Of a DNA stretch of 7,590 nt, positions 6,064 to 7,590 are shown piece by piece. Position 1 is the stretch's first letter; each line of letters starts with the position of its first letter. The notes under the pieces are model-generated. The model did not search any database and was not told the DNA's origin. It saw nothing but the letters and a program-made list of their open reading frames with translations. The position numbers were made by a program, and so were the translations under genes. Location of the stretch: contig JAGDBE010000242.1 in the NCBI GenBank assembly GCA_017959195.1, positions 1 through 7,590 of the forward strand, written 5' to 3'. This DNA is from Clostridia bacterium. GTDB lineage: Bacteria > Bacillota > Clostridia > Oscillospirales > CAG-382.

Positions 6064-6633
6064 ATGTCGGAAACCGTACAAAAAGAACTGGAAGCGCTTT
6101 TCGAAAAGTGCGATTCCTGTAAGGGATGTAAACTTAGCGAAACAAAGACAAATACCGTTTTCGGAACGGGCAATATTCAAGCAAAAGTTATGTTCGTGGG
6201 AGAGGCGCCGGGCGAGCAGGAGGACCTGCAGGGCGAGCCGTTTGTAGGCGCGTCGGGAAAACTGCTCGATAAGTACCTTGCCGTCATAGATATGCCGCGG
6301 GAAAGCGTTTACATAGCGAATATCTTAAAGTGCCGCCCGCCGCATAACAGAGACCCGCTTCCCGAAGAGGAGGACGCGTGCATAGAGTTCCTGAGAAAGC
6401 AGCTGCAGCTGATAAATCCGAAAATAATCGTGTGCCTCGGAAGAATTGCGGCAAAAAGACTCATAAAACCCGACTTCAAAATAACGGCGGAGCACGGAAA
6501 GTGGTTTGAAAAGGGAAAATACCTCATGTGCGCGGTGTATCACCCGTCGGCGCTGCTAAGGGACCTCTCGAAGAGAACCGAAATGCTTTCCGATATGTTT
6601 GAAATAAAGAAAAGGGCAGACGAAATCCAATAA
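6064..6633 (+). CDS. Family 4 uracil-DNA glycosylase (4Fe-4S type)
   Basis: This DNA repair enzyme removes uracil produced by cytosine deamination or misincorporation, the first step of base excision repair. The 189 residues carry the family 4 layout: CKGC (Cys19, Cys22) at the N-terminus together with Cys90 (in ILKCRPP) and Cys106 (in DACIEFL), which are the four expected ligands of the iron-sulfur cluster. Motif A is GEAPGEQED (46-54) with Glu47, the GEPFVGASGKLLD segment follows (57-69), and motif B is HPSALLR (160-166) with His160. NILKCRPPHNRDP (86-98) is also a family hallmark. The start is fixed by AGAGG (6053-6057) six bases before the ATG. It has its own promoter overlapping the mecA end and finishes at a clear terminator. 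The family assignment is secure. Confidence 0.96.
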   Translation: MSETVQKELEALFEKCDSCKGCKLSETKTNTVFGTGNIQAKVMFVGEAPGEQEDLQGEPFVGASGKLLDKYLAVIDMPRESVYIANILKCRPPHNRDPLPEEEDACIEFLRKQLQLINPKIIVCLGRIAAKRLIKPDFKITAEHGKWFEKGKYLMCAVYHPSALLRDLSKRTEMLSDMFEIKKRADEIQ

Positions 6634-6638
6634 TAAGT

Positions 6639-6668
6639 AAAAAGCGGCAGTTTACTGCCGCTTTTTTT
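6639..6668. terminator. Bidirectional terminator between the glycosylase gene and the feo genes
   Basis: A 10-bp stem (AAAGCGGCAG at 6641-6650 with CTGCCGCTTT at 6655-6664) has loop TTTA. Five A precede the GC-rich core (6639-6643) and seven T follow it (6662-6668). It begins five bases after the glycosylase stop and is the first strong stem downstream of the minus-strand feo transcript, so it probably serves both. Confidence 0.93.
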
Positions 6669-6704
6669 GTGGGAAATACAATATTTTAAGGAGAATTTGC
6701 AATT

Positions 6705-6878
6705 TTATTTATGGCATGACGCGCTCATCGGGCATGAAGCACAGCCGCAGGTGTAGGAACACGCCGATTTTCCGCGTTTTTTGTCTTTTAAGAGCTTTGC
6801 GACAATGACCGAGACCACCGATAAAAGTATAAGAGAAATGATGATTGTGGATAAATTATTGATAATCCAGGAAATCAT
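6705..6878 (-). CDS. FeoB-associated Cys-rich small membrane protein
   Basis: This 57-residue protein has one membrane helix at about 9-30, a positively charged KDKKRGK stretch (31-37), and a tail with five cysteines (40, 44, 46, 49, 55) ending CHK. That matches the short Cys-rich proteins encoded directly after feoB in Firmicutes. They are thought to assist ferrous iron uptake, possibly by handling iron or acting as a FeoC-like partner, but their role is not firmly established. I chose ATG at 6878. A longer frame from GTG at 6887 exists, but that G is part of the AAGGAG ribosome site (minus strand, 6887-6892), which sits eight bases before the ATG. The ribosome site overlaps the feoB stop codon, so translation is probably coupled. 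The gene ends the feo operon. Confidence 0.88.
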   Translation of the reverse strand: MISWIINNLSTIIISLILLSVVSVIVAKLLKDKKRGKSACSYTCGCASCPMSASCHK

Positions 6879-6890
6879 AAAAATCACTCC

Positions 6891-7589
6891 TTAATCAGCC
6901 TGTTTTGGAATATATTTGTCCGCTTCCTTGTATTTTTTGAAGAACAGCATATAGATGCCGAGCGCAAGTATTAGAAGCGCGGAAATAAGTCCGATGACGT
7001 TTGTGTTTCCGACAAATACGTTTCCGAACTGGTTAATCATAAGCGCTACCGCATATGCAAATCCGCACTGATAGAGGACTGCAAACCAGGTCCATTTTGC
7101 GCTGTTCATCTCACGCTTTATCGCGCCTATCGCCGCAAAGCACGGGGCGCAAAGCAGGTTGAATACGAGGAAGGAATATCCCGTAACGCCGGTGAACGCC
7201 TGCGCAATCGACGAGTAAATGCTGTTTTCGCCTCCGCCGAAGATGACGCCCATCGTGCCGACGATGTTCTCTTTTGCGATAAGTCCCGTAACCGACGCGA
7301 CAACCGACTGCCAGTTGCCCCGGCCGAGAGGAGCGAAAATCCACGCTACGGCACTTCCGATTACCGCGAGAACCGAGGAATCTATCTCATCCTCTTCAAG
7401 CATGCGGAACGCGCCGTCTGATACGCCGAATCTGGTTAAGAACCATACGAGAATTGTCGCAAGAAGTATAATCGTTCCCGCCTTTTTGATGAACGACCAG
7501 CCGCGCTCCCACATAGAGCGGAGAACGTTTGAAAGAGTCGGCATGTGGTATGCGGGAAGCTCCATTACGAACGGTGCGGGGTCGCCTTC
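6891..7589 (-). CDS. feoB: Ferrous iron transporter FeoB, C-terminal part
   Basis: FeoB is the inner-membrane Fe2+ transporter with an N-terminal G domain. Only the last 232 residues are in the window and the gene continues past the right edge, so the GTPase domain is not visible. The visible part is the second Gate region and the C-terminal helices. It opens with PFVMELPAYHMPTL, a family signature, then WSFIKKAGTIILL, the TGLIAKENIVGTMG motif, and NLLCAPCFAAIGAIKREM with the conserved cysteines proposed to line the iron path. Hydrophobic helices follow, including one near the end (ALLILALGIYMLFF), and a charged tail YKEADKYIPKQAD. It is followed directly by the Cys-rich small protein, whose ribosome site overlaps the feoB stop. 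Family certain; the operon promoter and any feoA lie outside the window. Confidence 0.96.
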   Translation of the reverse strand, partial: EGDPAPFVMELPAYHMPTLSNVLRSMWERGWSFIKKAGTIILLATILVWFLTRFGVSDGAFRMLEEDEIDSSVLAVIGSAVAWIFAPLGRGNWQSVVASVTGLIAKENIVGTMGVIFGGGENSIYSSIAQAFTGVTGYSFLVFNLLCAPCFAAIGAIKREMNSAKWTWFAVLYQCGFAYAVALMINQFGNVFVGNTNVIGLISALLILALGIYMLFFKKYKEADKYIPKQAD

Positions 7590-7590
7590 A

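Noticed and set aside
5289..6173. A 294-codon open frame on the minus strand opposite the mecA-like and glycosylase genes
   Set aside because: It lies wholly antisense to two clearly recognised proteins, has no ribosome site I can see, spans their intergenic promoter and translates to a Phe/His/Arg-rich sequence with no family resemblance. It is a codon-bias shadow.

Overview
The window suggests an endospore-forming, low-to-mid GC member of the Bacillota, probably an uncultured Clostridia lineage. The evidence is a clear SpoIIID sporulation regulator, a clostridial-type MecA adaptor, a family 4 iron-sulfur uracil-DNA glycosylase, a FeoB-associated Cys-rich small protein, strong GGAGG-type ribosome binding sites and textbook sigma-A promoters. 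Nothing in the sequence fixes the genus.

Layout from left to right: the 3' end of a TrpB2-type tryptophan synthase beta-like gene (+) converges on a GTP-type PEP carboxykinase gene (pckG, -) across a shared bidirectional terminator. pckG and spoIIID are divergent over 259 bases of AT-rich DNA that carries the pckG promoter. spoIIID (+) is followed by a MATE-family efflux pump gene (+) with its own near-consensus promoter and a strong terminator. The MATE gene converges on rlmH (-), and about 200 bases between them hold a cluster of nested hairpins. This cluster is bounded by imperfect inverted copies of one 30-base palindromic module and is the least ordinary stretch of the window. rlmH and a mecA-like gene are divergent, and each has a promoter whose -10 box lies inside a palindrome. 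mecA is followed by the uracil-DNA glycosylase gene (+), which has its own promoter overlapping the mecA stop codon. That gene ends at a bidirectional terminator facing the 3' end of a ferrous iron transport operon (feoB plus a small Cys-rich membrane protein, both -), which runs off the right edge.

Most genes are housekeeping or widely distributed functions: gluconeogenesis/anaplerosis, rRNA modification, DNA repair, regulated proteolysis, iron uptake, drug/metabolite efflux and sporulation. They look like short independent transcription units rather than one pathway. I see no phage, CRISPR, toxin-antitoxin, defence or biosynthetic system, and no tRNA or rRNA. The points worth a second look are the hairpin element at about 4458-4655, the two promoter-overlapping palindromes at 5182-5203 and 5279-5302, and a start-codon correction for the small Feo protein.
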